From positions 398,243 to 462,242 of the forward strand of contig NZ_RWIS01000002.1 of assembly GCF_003944705.1 (NCBI RefSeq): 64,000 nucleotides of DNA, given 5' to 3'. This DNA is from Hymenobacter metallilatus. Its GTDB lineage: Bacteria; Bacteroidota; Bacteroidia; Cytophagales; Hymenobacteraceae. Position numbers and translations under genes: made by a program. The notes under the pieces were generated by a model that was not told the DNA's origin, made no database searches, and was given only the letters and a program-made list of their open reading frames with translations. Positions 16,733-27,125 of the stretch are shown one piece after another (the stretch's first letter is position 1; every line of letters begins with the position of its first letter).

Positions 16733-16872
16733 GGCCTGATGCTTAGGGTTCAGGAAGGCCTGCGGCATAGAAAAAGTCAAGAAAAGAGGCCCTGCCGTAA
16801 CCCGGCAGGGCCTTTCACATATAGCCCTAAGCCCTAAGCCCTAAGCCCTAAGCCCTAAGCCCTAAGCCCTAA
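16714..16872. repeat. TTAGGGC-type repeat pair with (GCCCTAA)7, overlapping both flanking stops
   Basis: The left arm (16714-16748) repeats CTTAG four times; the right arm is an exact tandem array of seven GCCCTAA heptamers at 16824-16872. The arms are complementary in sequence. The hldA stop TAG (16730-16732) lies in the left arm, and the last codons and stop of hemE (16862-16864) lie in the right arm. Confidence 0.9.
16787..16813. terminator. Terminator hairpin between convergent hldA and hemE
   Basis: An 11-bp stem AGGCCCTGCCG (16787-16797) with its complement at 16803-16813. It lies between the two low-complexity arms and can serve either strand; T-runs are short (TTTC on plus, CTTTTC on minus). 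Confidence 0.7.
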
Positions 16873-17899
16873 GCGTAGCGCTGTACCCTTTCACCGTCTC
16901 AATGAACACCTTCACATTGTCGGGGTTGGTATCGGGGTAGACGCCGTGGCCGAGGTTGGCAATGTGGCGGTGCGGGCCGAACTGGTCGAGCATGGCTATG
17001 GTGGCGGCGCGTACCTGCTCGGGCGTGCCGTAGAGGGCGCAAGGGTCGAGGTTGCCTTGCAGGGTCTTGTCGCCGACGAGGGGGCGCACGGCCCGCGGGT
17101 CTTGGTTCCAGTCGAGGCCGATGGTGCGGCAGGGCAGCTGGGCGAAGTCCTCCACGGCCCAGAAAGCGCCTTTAGCAAACACCGTTACGGGCACATCGGC
17201 GGGCATGGCCCGGCAGATTTCGGCAATGTAGCGGGTGCTGAATTCCTGGTAATGGGCGGGCGGCAGAATCCCGGCCCAGGAGTCGAAGACCTGCACCAGA
17301 TTGGCCCCGGCAGCCACCTGGGCCCGCAGGTAGGCAATGGTGGTATCGGTGATTTTGCGCAGCAGTTGGTGGGCCAGCTCGGGCTCGGCGTAGAGCATGC
17401 GGCGGGCCTTGCTGAAGGTCTTGGAGCCGTGGCCCTCCACCATGTAGGCCAGAATCGTCCAAGGGGCCCCGGCAAATCCGATGAGCGGCACCCGGCCGTT
17501 GAGGGCCCGCTTGGTTACCCGGATGGCTTCGAGCACGTAGCCCAGATGCTCCTCAGGGTCGGCCACGCGCATGCGGGCCACGTCTTGGGGGGTTTTGATG
17601 GTTTCGGGGAACAGGGGGCCACGAGCTTCCACCATCTCGTAGGTGAGGCCCATGGCTTCGGGTACCACCAGAATATCGGAGAAAATGATGGCCGCGTCCA
17701 CGTCCAGCGCGTCGATAGGCTGGATAGTTACTTCGGCGGCGAGGTCGGGGGTTTCTACCAGTTCCTTGAAGCCGCTGAGGCGGGCCCGCAGGGCGCGGTA
17801 TTCGGGCAAAATGCGGCCGGCCTGGCGCATGAGCCACACGGGGGTACGCTCGGTTTCTTCGCCACGGGCGGCACGGAGGAGGAGGTCGTTCTTCAGCAT
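16862..17899 (-). CDS. hemE: Uroporphyrinogen decarboxylase
   Basis: Removes four acetate carboxyls from uroporphyrinogen III to give coproporphyrinogen III in haem synthesis. The 345-aa product carries both family signatures: [16 protein letters not shown] at the N-terminus and the [19 protein letters not shown] region, plus the catalytic Asp in [14 protein letters not shown]. It is the last gene of a minus-strand set marC-hypothetical-hemE, 23 bases from its neighbour, and also has its own -7 box. The C-terminal tail LRA and stop are encoded by the GCCCTAA array, so the end of the protein may have been reshaped by the repeat. Confidence 0.97.
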   Translation of the reverse strand: MLKNDLLLRAARGEETERTPVWLMRQAGRILPEYRALRARLSGFKELVETPDLAAEVTIQPIDALDVDAAIIFSDILVVPEAMGLTYEMVEARGPLFPETIKTPQDVARMRVADPEEHLGYVLEAIRVTKRALNGRVPLIGFAGAPWTILAYMVEGHGSKTFSKARRMLYAEPELAHQLLRKITDTTIAYLRAQVAAGANLVQVFDSWAGILPPAHYQEFSTRYIAEICRAMPADVPVTVFAKGAFWAVEDFAQLPCRTIGLDWNQDPRAVRPLVGDKTLQGNLDPCALYGTPEQVRAATIAMLDQFGPHRHIANLGHGVYPDTNPDNVKVFIETVKGYSATLRA

Positions 17900-17907
17900 A
17901 GGAGGCG

Positions 17908-17915
17908 CAAAGATA
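17908..17915 (-). promoter_or_regulatory. -7 promoter element of hemE
   Basis: TATCTTTG on the minus strand fits TAnnTTTG and ends 8 bases before the hemE ATG, inside the short gap after the upstream gene. Confidence 0.45.
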
Positions 17916-17922
17916 CGCTTCG

Positions 17923-18522
17923 CTACGGTGTTGTCAGAGGGGCGGAAGGGATGTATCCGTAATCCAGAGATAAGATAGCCAGATACTGACCATTCGTCAC
18001 GAAGCCGATGTACAGCAGTTGCGACTGGTCGCGGCGTGCGTAGCCATAGGCGTACTGGCCACAGGCATATATGTCACCTAAATTCAGCTGAAACGGCCGG
18101 CGCCCGTGGTGTAGTTGGCTTACAATGCACGGATAGGGAGAGAAACGCGCGTCTTGTGCCAATTGCTTCTGCAATTGCTGGTACTCCTGTGGCGACACTC
18201 TCAACAACGCCCATGCTTGATTATGAGAAGGATGTGCGGCCGAGTTGGTGCGGGTGCGTTCGTGCGTGGACAGCTTACCAGATTCTGGAAACGGGCGGAG
18301 CGTTATCCGTTCGTATTCGTCGCGGTAGAAACCATCGGAATTGTAAGTTGTGACGCTATAGATTATGTATCCCACTGTCAATTGGGTAATCACCAGGAGT
18401 GTGATAACCGCTCCTCGTCCCCAGCGGCGCTGTAGCCAGCGGTACAGGACCAGGTAGGCGCCCAGCATCAGTGCCACAACCAGGAGTAGCGCAGCAAGTA
18501 TTATGAAAACCCATATTCCCAT
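17923..18522 (-). CDS. Hypothetical membrane-anchored protein, 199 aa
   Basis: Not recognised. The N-terminus has two transmembrane segments ([22 protein letters not shown] and [20 protein letters not shown]) with a basic loop between them, then a soluble domain of about 130 residues rich in Tyr, Gln and Arg. It follows marC by 9 bases and precedes hemE by 23, so it is likely co-transcribed with both; no functional link is evident. Confidence 0.75.
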   Translation of the reverse strand: MGIWVFIILAALLLVVALMLGAYLVLYRWLQRRWGRGAVITLLVITQLTVGYIIYSVTTYNSDGFYRDEYERITLRPFPESGKLSTHERTRTNSAAHPSHNQAWALLRVSPQEYQQLQKQLAQDARFSPYPCIVSQLHHGRRPFQLNLGDIYACGQYAYGYARRDQSQLLYIGFVTNGQYLAILSLDYGYIPSAPLTTP

Positions 18523-18531
18523 CCTGCACCA

Positions 18532-19158
18532 CTACCGGCTCAGCCCCGGAAACAACGCCACAATAGCCGTAGCCAGAAAATTCACCCCGATGGCCAGCGT
18601 GAGAAAACCCATGATGCGGGCCAGGGCGGCCATGCCGGGGCGGCCCAGAAACCGCGTGAGCCGGAGCGACGACATCAGGATGATGTAGGCGGCCAGGGCC
18701 ACCAGCACGAATCCCAGCACAATCAGGCCCATATCGGGCACGCTCAGCTTCTTGGTAAACAGGCCGATGCACACGGCCATCGAGCCCGGGCCCGAGAGCA
18801 TGGGCATAGCCAGCGGCGTGAAGCTGATGTCGTTTTTGTGCATGCTTTCCTCCAGCGTCGCGTCCGATACTTTGGCACGGTTGCCGCCCGGCGTCAGCAG
18901 GTCGAAAGCCGAGCGCATGAGCAAGATGCCGCCCGCAATGCGCAGATGATGAATGTTGATGCCGAAGAAGTTGAGCACGTACTGCCCCGCGAAAAACGAT
19001 ACGGTGAGCACCCCAATCATATAGATACAGGCCTTCAGGCCGATGCTGGCCCGCTCGGCGGGCGTATCTTCCTCCGTGAGCGTCAGAAACACGGGCATAG
19101 CCCCAAAAGGGTTGACTACGGAAAACAGAGTGGTGAAAGTAGCAAGCAGAATTTCCAT
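18532..19158 (-). CDS. MarC-family integral membrane protein
   Basis: Six-helix inner-membrane protein of the MarC/SnatA family, some of which export small amino acids. The 208-aa product shows the N-terminal FSVVNPFGAMPVFLTLT signature, GGILLMRSAFDLL, and the internal repeat LAMPMLSGPGSMAVCIGL. First gene of a three-gene minus-strand set. A near-consensus -7 box TACCTTTA lies at 19182-19189. Transport substrate unknown. Confidence 0.9.
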   Translation of the reverse strand: MEILLATFTTLFSVVNPFGAMPVFLTLTEEDTPAERASIGLKACIYMIGVLTVSFFAGQYVLNFFGINIHHLRIAGGILLMRSAFDLLTPGGNRAKVSDATLEESMHKNDISFTPLAMPMLSGPGSMAVCIGLFTKKLSVPDMGLIVLGFVLVALAAYIILMSSLRLTRFLGRPGMAALARIMGFLTLAIGVNFLATAIVALFPGLSR

Positions 19159-19307
19159 CGGCGGAGGCAGTAGGAGGCGGGTAAAGGTACGAGCCTTTGA
19201 GAATCAGCAAGCAGGGAAAATGCTATGTTTAGAGCCCCAACCATGGCTGCCCCGACCCGTAGAAGCCAATTCGGGGTAGGTACTGCCCAATTTTCTCTCT
19301 CACTAGT

Positions 19308-19859
19308 ATGACCACCGCCGTTCCCGTGCCCAACTCCGAATCTGTTCCTGCCGATACGCCGTTGGTTGGAATTATCATGGGCTCCCAGTCCGACCTGAAA
19401 GTAATGACGGCTGCCGCCGAACTACTGCGCCAGTTTGGGGTACCATATGAGCTCACTCTGGTATCGGCCCACCGTACGCCGCACCGGTTAGTAGAATACG
19501 CCGAAACCGCCCGGAAACGGGGGCTGCGTGTGCTCATTGCCGGTGGGGGAGGCGCCGCCCACTTGCCGGGCATGGTAGCCTCCTTCACCACGCTGCCCGT
19601 TGTTGGAGTGCCCATTAACTCGGCCACCTCCATCCAGGGCCTCGATTCCATCCTGTCCATGCTCCAGATGCCGGCCGGAGTGCCCGTGGCTACCGTGGCC
19701 CTGGATGGAGCCGCCAATGCCGCCGTGCTGGCTACTCAGATGCTGGCCCTCAGCAACGCCCGCCTGCAGGATGCGTTGGAAAAGTACCGTACTTCGCTTA
19801 AGGATAAAGTAATGCGCACCATCGAAGAGCTGCGCAAAGGCGGCCTCAACGATGATTAA
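19308..19859 (+). CDS. purE: N5-carboxyaminoimidazole ribonucleotide mutase
   Basis: Moves the carboxylate of N5-CAIR to C4 in purine synthesis. The 183-aa class I PurE shows GIIMGSQSDLKVM, the catalytic-His loop VSAHRTPHRLVEYA, and IAGGGGAAHLPGMVAS with SATSIQGLDSILSMLQMP. An N-terminal extension of about 18 residues precedes the core. The partner purK is not adjacent. The stop is followed three bases later by a repeat arm. Confidence 0.97.
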   Translation: MTTAVPVPNSESVPADTPLVGIIMGSQSDLKVMTAAAELLRQFGVPYELTLVSAHRTPHRLVEYAETARKRGLRVLIAGGGGAAHLPGMVASFTTLPVVGVPINSATSIQGLDSILSMLQMPAGVPVATVALDGAANAAVLATQMLALSNARLQDALEKYRTSLKDKVMRTIEELRKGGLNDD

Positions 19860-19862
19860 GTG

Positions 19863-19965
19863 AGTTTCTGGTTGCTAGTTGCTGGTTGCTGGTTGTCGTT
19901 CGGCCATCAGTTGACCTGACAATCAGGAGCCAGCAACAGCAACTAGCAACCAGTAACCAGAAACT
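19863..19965. repeat. Low-complexity inverted repeat between purE and the EEP gene
   Basis: Left arm 19863-19892 (AGTTTCTGGTTGCTAGTTGC and on) pairs with right arm 19930-19965 once a 7-base insertion is allowed. The same arm wording (GTTTCTGGTTGC) recurs at 35.36, 38.0 and 38.5 kb. Confidence 0.82.
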
Positions 19966-19974
19966 ACGAACCCC

Positions 19975-21144
19975 TTGCCCGACTTCAACTCTCTTCCGCT
20001 CTGGCTTACCGTGTTGCATGGTCTTACGGCCCTGTTGGCTGTGGCGGCACTGGTGGCCACCCTATTGCCTCTGCTCCGCCAAACGGCGTGGTGGATTCGG
20101 GTGTTTGATTTTCCGCGCCTCCAGATTGTGGGCGTGCTGCTGGTGGTTATTCTGGGCGGATTGGCGCTGGGTTGGCTGGATCTGCCTGGCTACTATGGCA
20201 AGGGCGGGCTGCTTATCCTGGCAGTGGCAGTAGTGTATCAGGCCTTCCGGATTATGCCCTACACCCGGCTGGTGAAAAAACAGATAGGAGACAGTACCCT
20301 CACGGACGGTGACCGGCACATTAGTCTGGCCATGATGAATGTACTGCAGTTCAACAAACAGGGCCGCAAGGCGCTGCAGGTGCTGCAGCAGGCCGATGCC
20401 GACATTATTATGGCCGTTGAAACGGATGAGTGGTGGTACGAGCAGCTTCGGCCCCTGGAGCAAACCCACCCCTACACCTGCCACGAGCCCCTTGATAACA
20501 CCTATGGCCTGCTGTTCTTTTCCCGCCTGAAGCTGGAAGGGTGCGAAGTAAAATACCTGCTCGACGACGACGTGCCCAGCCTGCACACGCGGGTACAGCT
20601 GGCCGACGGCCGTACCTGGGTGCGTGTTTACGGGCTGCACCCCAAGCCGCCGGCACCGGCCGAATCTAAAACCAGCACCAAGCGCGACGCCGAGCTACTG
20701 CTGGTAGGTAAGGCCATCGATAAGAAGGATGAGCCCACCATTGTGTTTGGGGATATGAATGATGTGGCTTGGTCGCACACTTCTGAGCTGTTCCGGCGCA
20801 TCAGCGGCCTCATGGACCCGCGCGTGGGCCGGGGGCTGCTGCCGACCTTCCACGCCGATTACTCCTTGTTGCGCTGGCCCCTCGACCATGTCTTCGTGTC
20901 GGCGCATTTCAAGGTGGATGACATGGAGCGCCTGCCCTACGTTGGCTCCGACCATTTTCCTATTTACATCAAGCTCAGCTACGAGCCCCACGATAAGGAG
21001 GAGCAGGAAGAAAACTGTGAGGAAGCTGACGCCGGCGACCATGAGGAAGCCGCCGAGAAAATTCAGGAGGGTTTCGAAGAGGAAGACGAGGAAGAAGCGG
21101 AGGAGGACGCCAACCCCGGCCAGAAAAAGGAGCTGACTACCTAG
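19975..21144 (+). CDS. Membrane-anchored endonuclease/exonuclease/phosphatase-family protein
   Basis: Predicted metal-dependent phosphoesterase (EEP fold) with an N-terminal membrane anchor, 389 aa. Three hydrophobic segments occupy residues 1-95. The catalytic core follows: MMNVLQFN (metal Asn), AVETDEWW (metal Glu), VYGLHPKPP (His), FGDMNDVAWS (Asp/Asn) and VGSDHFPIYI (terminal Asp-His). The last 50 residues are extremely acidic (EEEDEEEAEED) and probably disordered. The start is TTG at 19975; no ATG is available before the first helix. Substrate unknown: nucleic acid, phospholipid and inositol phosphate are all possible. Confidence 0.85.
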   Translation: MPDFNSLPLWLTVLHGLTALLAVAALVATLLPLLRQTAWWIRVFDFPRLQIVGVLLVVILGGLALGWLDLPGYYGKGGLLILAVAVVYQAFRIMPYTRLVKKQIGDSTLTDGDRHISLAMMNVLQFNKQGRKALQVLQQADADIIMAVETDEWWYEQLRPLEQTHPYTCHEPLDNTYGLLFFSRLKLEGCEVKYLLDDDVPSLHTRVQLADGRTWVRVYGLHPKPPAPAESKTSTKRDAELLLVGKAIDKKDEPTIVFGDMNDVAWSHTSELFRRISGLMDPRVGRGLLPTFHADYSLLRWPLDHVFVSAHFKVDDMERLPYVGSDHFPIYIKLSYEPHDKEEQEENCEEADAGDHEEAAEKIQEGFEEEDEEEAEEDANPGQKKELTT

Positions 21145-21552
21145 CAAGCCCACCCCCCACAGGGACAGGTCGTTCGGCAAGATGTGCCAGCCCCCAGAAC
21201 GTCCTTCTGACATTCCGCGCATCAAGCGGCGAGAGGAATCTTGCGTGCTGACGTTGTGGTAGGAACCAAGCCCCAGAACGTCATTCCGAGCGTAGCCGGA
21301 GGCGAAGTCGAGGAATCTCGCGTGCTGATGTCTAAGGCTAACTGTCATGCAGAGCATGTGGCGCATCCAGCCATGGTGCGGAGCCGGAACCAAGGAATCT
21401 CGCGTGCTGGAGTTCGGGTGATAAGCCTGAACTCCAGTTAAAAAACCGCGTCCGGCAGGCGGAAACTCCGTCAGTTATGCGCTACTTGCGGCAGTGGCCG
21501 CCTCAAACCGGGCGGTTTATCTTATGTATCAGCCCACTTCGGGCTTGTGACG
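21145..21552 (+). repeat. Array of three direct REP units
   Basis: The 408-base gap holds three copies in the same direction of a unit running GAACGTC(A/C)TTC...GAGGAATCTCGCGTGCTGA, starting near 21197, 21276 and 21340 and ending near 21416. No gene is seen. The unit matches the elements at 35420-35682. Confidence 0.8.
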
Positions 21553-22188
21553 ATGACGTTAGCGGAGTTTATTGAGGAAATCTGGACGGCGGGCACCTGC
21601 ACCGTGAGCCCCGCGCCCATGCCCGCCGAGCAGGAAAACGAGCTGGCCGCTCTGGCCTGGCTGGAGCGGGCCTACGCCGAAGACGCCCAGCACCAGCCCG
21701 CGCCCGTGCCCGCCTTCGAGGCCGATGCCGCGCTCTGGGCCGCCCGCTACCTCTACCGCGCCGTGCAGCTTACCGTGCTGCGCGAGCTGGACGATACGGC
21801 CGTGCGCGTGTGGCTCCAGGAGTATCCCGGTCCCGTTACCCCCGCCGCCCACTACTCCGCCGATTTGCTTCTGCGGCACCTGCCCGATTTGCTGCGGCTC
21901 TGCCAGGGCCTGGCCCCGGCCGATGCCCTGGTGCAGCACTTGCAAGCCACCCTGCACCACTGGCCGCTGTCGGCGGTAGGGGCGAAGCTGGCCGAATTGC
22001 CCGACCCCGTCCCGGTGCTGGACCACCCCGGCCTGCGCCTGCTCTACGCCGACCGCCTGCTGGCCGCCCGCGACCTGGCCCTGGCCCGCCACCCGGCCGT
22101 GCGGGAGCTGCTGCACGAAGTGCTGGGCCAGTTCGCCCCCGACCTCTGGCCCGAATTCCACGCAGCCGGTACTGCTGCCTCAACTTGA
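21553..22188 (+). CDS. Helical protein, first gene of the MoxR-vWA-propeller locus, 211 aa
   Basis: Not assigned a biochemical role. The protein is Ala/Leu-rich and helical, without signal or membrane segment. Its pattern (ALWAARYLYRAVQLTVLREL, HYSADLLLRHLPDLLRL, HPGLRLLYADRLLAARD) resembles the small accessory domains that accompany MoxR-vWA-beta-propeller systems, but I cannot verify which. ATG at 21553 is preferred; a GTG six bases upstream is in frame. It is separated from the MoxR gene by 139 bases holding a palindromic repeat, so co-transcription is uncertain. Confidence 0.7.
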   Translation: MTLAEFIEEIWTAGTCTVSPAPMPAEQENELAALAWLERAYAEDAQHQPAPVPAFEADAALWAARYLYRAVQLTVLRELDDTAVRVWLQEYPGPVTPAAHYSADLLLRHLPDLLRLCQGLAPADALVQHLQATLHHWPLSAVGAKLAELPDPVPVLDHPGLRLLYADRLLAARDLALARHPAVRELLHEVLGQFAPDLWPEFHAAGTAAST

Positions 22189-22196
22189 AATTATTA

Positions 22197-22294
22197 GGGC
22201 TTACGCAACAGGCCCATAGAACACCGCGAGACACTGCGTAACCCTCTGCGCGACACTGCGAGAAATGCGCGTTGGTACCATGCTGCGTAAGTCC
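22197..22294. repeat. Left copy of the inverted repeat flanking the MoxR trio
   Basis: A 52-base segment (22216-22267, containing GCGAGACACTGCG and CTGCGAGAAATG) is the reverse complement, at 44 of 52 positions, of 26846-26897. It is nested in an outer hairpin GGGCTTACGCA (22197-22207) / TGCGTAAGTCC (22284-22294). Confidence 0.8.
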
Positions 22295-22327
22295 TGATTC
22301 TGATTCCTTTTTCTCCTGATATATCCG

Positions 22328-23478
<1,151 letters not shown>

Positions 23479-23482
<4 letters not shown>

Positions 23483-24195
23483 GTCCCGAGCTGATTCTGG
23501 TGCTGCCCGCTGCCCGCCACGCCGCCCTGGCCACCGTGCGCGACCAGCCCGGCCTGCACTGCGCCCTCGCCCCCGATGGGCGGCTGTGGCTGCGCGGCCT
23601 GCCCCCGGAGCCGCCCTTGCCGGTACAGCAGCTGCCCGCCGAAGCCCGCTACCACCTCGATGCGGCCGGGCGGCTGTTTCCGGTGGGCCGCGCCACGCCT
23701 ACCGGGCAGCTGCCGGCGGGCCTGGCGTGGCAGCCGGTGCGTACGTTTGCGCCCCTCGGGCTGCCCGTGGCCGCCCTGCCGAGCCTAGTGCCCGCGCCGG
23801 CCCCGGCCGCCTTGGTACCTTTGCCCGAAGCGCGGCCCGGCGCGGCCATCCTCACCACGCTGGCCGCCTTGCAGCAGTACGCCGAAACCGCCCCGGCCAT
23901 CCGGCTGGAGCGGCTGCGGTTTGCGGTGGCCGGCCCCCGGCGGGTGCTGGTGCTGGGCACGCCTTTGCCGCCCGTGCCGGGGCTGGAGCTGTGGCAGCAC
24001 GGCCAGCTGCTGCTGCCTGCCGGCCTGGGCTTCGAGAGCGAGCTGGTAGCCGCGCTGGTAGTGCAGCAGCTTAGTCCGGGCACCGATTTTGTGCTGTTTG
24101 GGCCCGATGGAGGCTGGGAGCGGGTTGCTGAAACCAACCTGGTGCCCGCCACCCGCAGCGCCGTCCGTCTTACCGTTGCTGCTGTGCATGGCTGA
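23479..24195 (+). CDS. Accessory protein of the MoxR-vWA-propeller system, 238 aa
   Basis: Unknown activity. The product is Leu/Pro/Ala-rich with short predicted strands and no catalytic motif that I can see; segments such as LHCALAPDGRLWLRGLPPEP and ATLAALQQYAETAPAIRLER suggest a beta-rich domain then helices. It overlaps the MoxR gene by 4 bases and the vWA gene by 8, the tightest coupling in the window, so it almost certainly acts with them. It resembles the accessory domains named bpX in these systems; that link is from memory. Confidence 0.72.
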
Positions 24196-26680
24196 TTCCG
24201 CGACCCTCGATTTTGTGCAGCTGGCGGTGCGCTACTTCAGCACGCCCCAGGGCTACTTCTGGCGCTGGGCCGAGGGGCAGGAGGTGGTGGAGTGGGCCGA
24301 TGGCACTACCATCAGCTACCGTTCCGAACTGGCCGAAGTGCTGGAAGAGCTGGCCGGCGGGCACCTGCCGGCGCTGGGCAGCGTGCTGCTGGTACTGGCC
24401 GCCTGCAACCCCGGCTGGGAGGTGTCGGGCGGGGCGGGCATCCTCAGCGGCCTCATCCAGAGCCTCACCACCAGCCCCGAAAACCAGGGGCAAGCCGCCG
24501 AAATGCAGCACCACCTGCGCCACGTGCTGCAACTCCTGACGATGGTAAGCCAGCTGCCGGTCGAGCTGCGCACCGGCCCCCGCAAGTACCACCTGCTGCG
24601 GGAGCTGTTCCGCACCGAAACGCCCGGTTTCTGGCCCGACACCATGCCGGCTGCCGTGCGCGAGTGGGCCAGCGGCCGGCTCGACGCGGCCGTTGCCGCC
24701 CGGCAGGTGCCCCTGAGCCTGGGCCGCTGCAAGGCCGATTTGCTGTATCTGGCCCAGGCTGCCCGCCGCTTCCCCGAGCCCACCCAGCTGGAGCTGCGCC
24801 TGCGCACCGGCCTCAACCAGGCACCCGCCCCCCTCGACCTGCCCGCCCCCGGCCCGGACCAGGAACCGGCGGCGCTGCCCGTGCATTTGCTGGATGAGCT
24901 GGCCGAGGATGCCCGCACGGCGGGCGTGGCGCGGCTGGCCCGGCGGCTGGGCGCGGCCCTGCGCATTCCGCGCCACGCCCACGGCCCCGGCGACCAGCCG
25001 TTCGGCGGCGTGGCCGACGTCACCAACCGGGGCAGCTTCGATAGGCTCCTGCTCAGTGAGTTGGCCCACGACGACCTCGCCCTCACGGCCCGGCTGGTGA
25101 ACAACGAGGCCCTGTATCTGCGCCGGGAGCAGCCGCCTCACCCGGAGCCCCGGCCCCGCGTCATCCTGCTCGATACCACCTTGCCCATGTGGGGCGTACC
25201 TCGGGTGTTTGCCCTGGCCGCCGCCCTGGCTTGGTCCCGGCACACCCCGCCCGGCCACCGGCCCGCTCCGGCCACGGCCTACACCCTGGGCGGCGAAACC
25301 GCCGAGCCCGCCGAGCTGGGCACAGCCGCCGGGGTGCTGGCGGCGCTGGAACGGCTGGCCGTGGCCCCGCACTGCGCCCCCGCGCTGGCCGCTGCCGTAG
25401 CCGCCGCCCCCGCCGCCGACCTGCTCCTGCTCACGGAAACTGACCAACTGCACGAGCCGGCCCTGCTGCGGGAGCTGGCCGCCGCGCCCCCGCGCTTTCT
25501 GCTCACGGTGGCGCGGAGCGGCGAAATGCAGCTGTTCGAGTTCCGCCAGGGCCACCGCCACCTGCTCAGTACCACCCGCTTTGACCTGGACGAGCTGCTG
25601 TTTGCCCCGCTGCCCACCCGTCCCGGTAGGGCGCGGCCGTTGCGCCAGCCAGTTTCGGGCTGGTGGCCGGTGTTTATGGACCTGCAACCTGCCCCGCTGC
25701 GGCTGCCGGCTACTGCGGTGCGGCCCCGGCCCATCAACTCAGTGCTGGTACCCAATCTGGGAGCCCTGATAATTACCGATACCGGCCGGGCCATGTACTG
25801 GCCCCGCAAAGACCGGGGCGCGTTGGAATTGCTCAATGGGGTGGAAGCGGGGGAGTGTCGGTTCGGGTCGGATGGGCACACGGCGTTTTTTCTGCTGGTG
25901 AGCCGGTCCGCCGAGCAGCGGCTGTGGTTTTACCGCCTGCCGGTACACGGTCAGGCCGCCGGGCAGGTAGTCGTAGATTTGTCGGCGGAGGTGCGGGGCC
26001 TCACGCTGACGCCCTACATCACCTGGCGCGACCAGGCGGTGGCGTTCTGGGTGAACGGGCAGTTTGTGGTGGTAGATTACCTTACGGGCACCATTACCGA
26101 GCGTACCCCGGCCGCCCCGCCCACCAGCACCGGGCAGCCAAATTTTTACCAGGGCGGCTCTATCAAAAAGCACATCAACAACGGCTACAACACGCTCCAG
26201 CGGGTCACGCGCCTGGGCATCACGCCCCAGGGTGAGCTGGCCGTTGAAGGCTACTTGCTGGCACTGAGCAAGGATGGCCACCTGGTTTTGCATCACCGCG
26301 TCAGCAACTGGAAGTCGGCGGAAGCCGGGTACGCCACGAGCACCGACGAGGACCTGCTGCCGCACCCCGACAACCCGCTCGTGACGCTGCGCCGCTTCCG
26401 CTGGCCTGATGGGAGCGAGGCCCTGGCCGATTCGCGCGGGCTGCTGCACCTGCGCGGCGTGGCCCCCAACGCCCCCGAGCTGACGCTGGTGCTGGCCCTC
26501 GGCAAGCCCCTGGCTGCTTGGGCCACCGACGGCAGCGTGAGCGGTGCCCCCTACTTCAGCAACCTCACCGGCACCGAACCCTACGCTAACCCGGATGCCC
26601 CCCACTGGCTCCCGATGGAGGTGTTTTACCAGCAGTATCTGTACCCTTTCATCCAGCAGATTTCCAGTCAGAAAGAATGA
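24188..26680 (+). CDS. vWA-like and beta-propeller protein, MoxR partner, 830 aa
   Basis: Predicted MoxR client. Residues 1-270 are helical. Next comes the motif GGVADVTNRGSFDRLL and LLSELAHDDLALTARLVNNE, then LRREQPPHPEPRPRVILLDT, which opens a vWA-like fold at about 320-450 (second acidic strand DLLLLTETD). The metal site DxSxS is degenerate here (D329-T-T-L-P), so metal binding may be lost. Residues about 500-805 have repeated beta blades (PINSVLVPNLGALIITDTG, LWFYRLP, LVLHHRVSN), consistent with a propeller. ATG at 24188 overlaps the preceding stop. Very GC-rich like its neighbours. Confidence 0.8.
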   Translation: MADSATLDFVQLAVRYFSTPQGYFWRWAEGQEVVEWADGTTISYRSELAEVLEELAGGHLPALGSVLLVLAACNPGWEVSGGAGILSGLIQSLTTSPENQGQAAEMQHHLRHVLQLLTMVSQLPVELRTGPRKYHLLRELFRTETPGFWPDTMPAAVREWASGRLDAAVAARQVPLSLGRCKADLLYLAQAARRFPEPTQLELRLRTGLNQAPAPLDLPAPGPDQEPAALPVHLLDELAEDARTAGVARLARRLGAALRIPRHAHGPGDQPFGGVADVTNRGSFDRLLLSELAHDDLALTARLVNNEALYLRREQPPHPEPRPRVILLDTTLPMWGVPRVFALAAALAWSRHTPPGHRPAPATAYTLGGETAEPAELGTAAGVLAALERLAVAPHCAPALAAAVAAAPAADLLLLTETDQLHEPALLRELAAAPPRFLLTVARSGEMQLFEFRQGHRHLLSTTRFDLDELLFAPLPTRPGRARPLRQPVSGWWPVFMDLQPAPLRLPATAVRPRPINSVLVPNLGALIITDTGRAMYWPRKDRGALELLNGVEAGECRFGSDGHTAFFLLVSRSAEQRLWFYRLPVHGQAAGQVVVDLSAEVRGLTLTPYITWRDQAVAFWVNGQFVVVDYLTGTITERTPAAPPTSTGQPNFYQGGSIKKHINNGYNTLQRVTRLGITPQGELAVEGYLLALSKDGHLVLHHRVSNWKSAEAGYATSTDEDLLPHPDNPLVTLRRFRWPDGSEALADSRGLLHLRGVAPNAPELTLVLALGKPLAAWATDGSVSGAPYFSNLTGTEPYANPDAPHWLPMEVFYQQYLYPFIQQISSQKE

Positions 26681-27125
26681 AGCCGAGCCGGAATCTAAAG
26701 GACCATCAAGAACGTCATGCTCATCTGGCGTCCGCTTGTCGAAGCATCTCTACCGCTGGCTAACCAATGCCGTTGCGACTAACCAGACAAGCGTCTTCTA
26801 TCGACAGCTAGTCAAATAAAACCTGCTAAAAACATTGTCCTGGTTCATTTCTCGCAGTGTTTCGCAGTGGAAGGCGCAGTGTCTCGCAGTGTTCTATCGG
26901 ACCCATTATGAAGGTTACGCTATTCCCGAAACAGCTTCGATGCTGTTGAATTCCATAGAATGCGTTGTGAAAAATTTGAACGAACCTCACTCATTTCCCA
27001 GCCGCGTAGCGGTTAAGAGAATTACTCCAGCGCATATTCGTCTGGCTCCCCCTCTCTCCCTGGAGAGAGGGTCGGGGGGTGAGGCGTAACGTCAGAACGA
27101 AACCATATCAGCAAAGCCCATACCC
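26681..27125. repeat. Gap with REP unit, right 52-base inverted repeat and C/G-rich hairpin
   Basis: This 445-base stretch has no gene. It holds a REP unit of the GTCATGCT...GAAGCATCTCTACC type (26710-26757), the right copy of the 52-base inverted repeat (26846-26897), and a 10-bp hairpin CCCTCTCTCC / GGAGAGAGGG (27050-27071). It separates the vWA gene from the final propeller gene and is visibly less GC-rich than the genes around it. Confidence 0.8.

Noticed and set aside
16824..16872. CRISPR or telomere-like array
   Set aside because: Units are 7 bases with no spacers, in the middle of a chromosome segment; the match to telomere wording is coincidental.
24170..25687. A 505-codon open frame antisense to the vWA-propeller gene
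   Set aside because: Shadow of a very GC-rich gene; product is low-complexity and overlaps a well-supported coding sequence.
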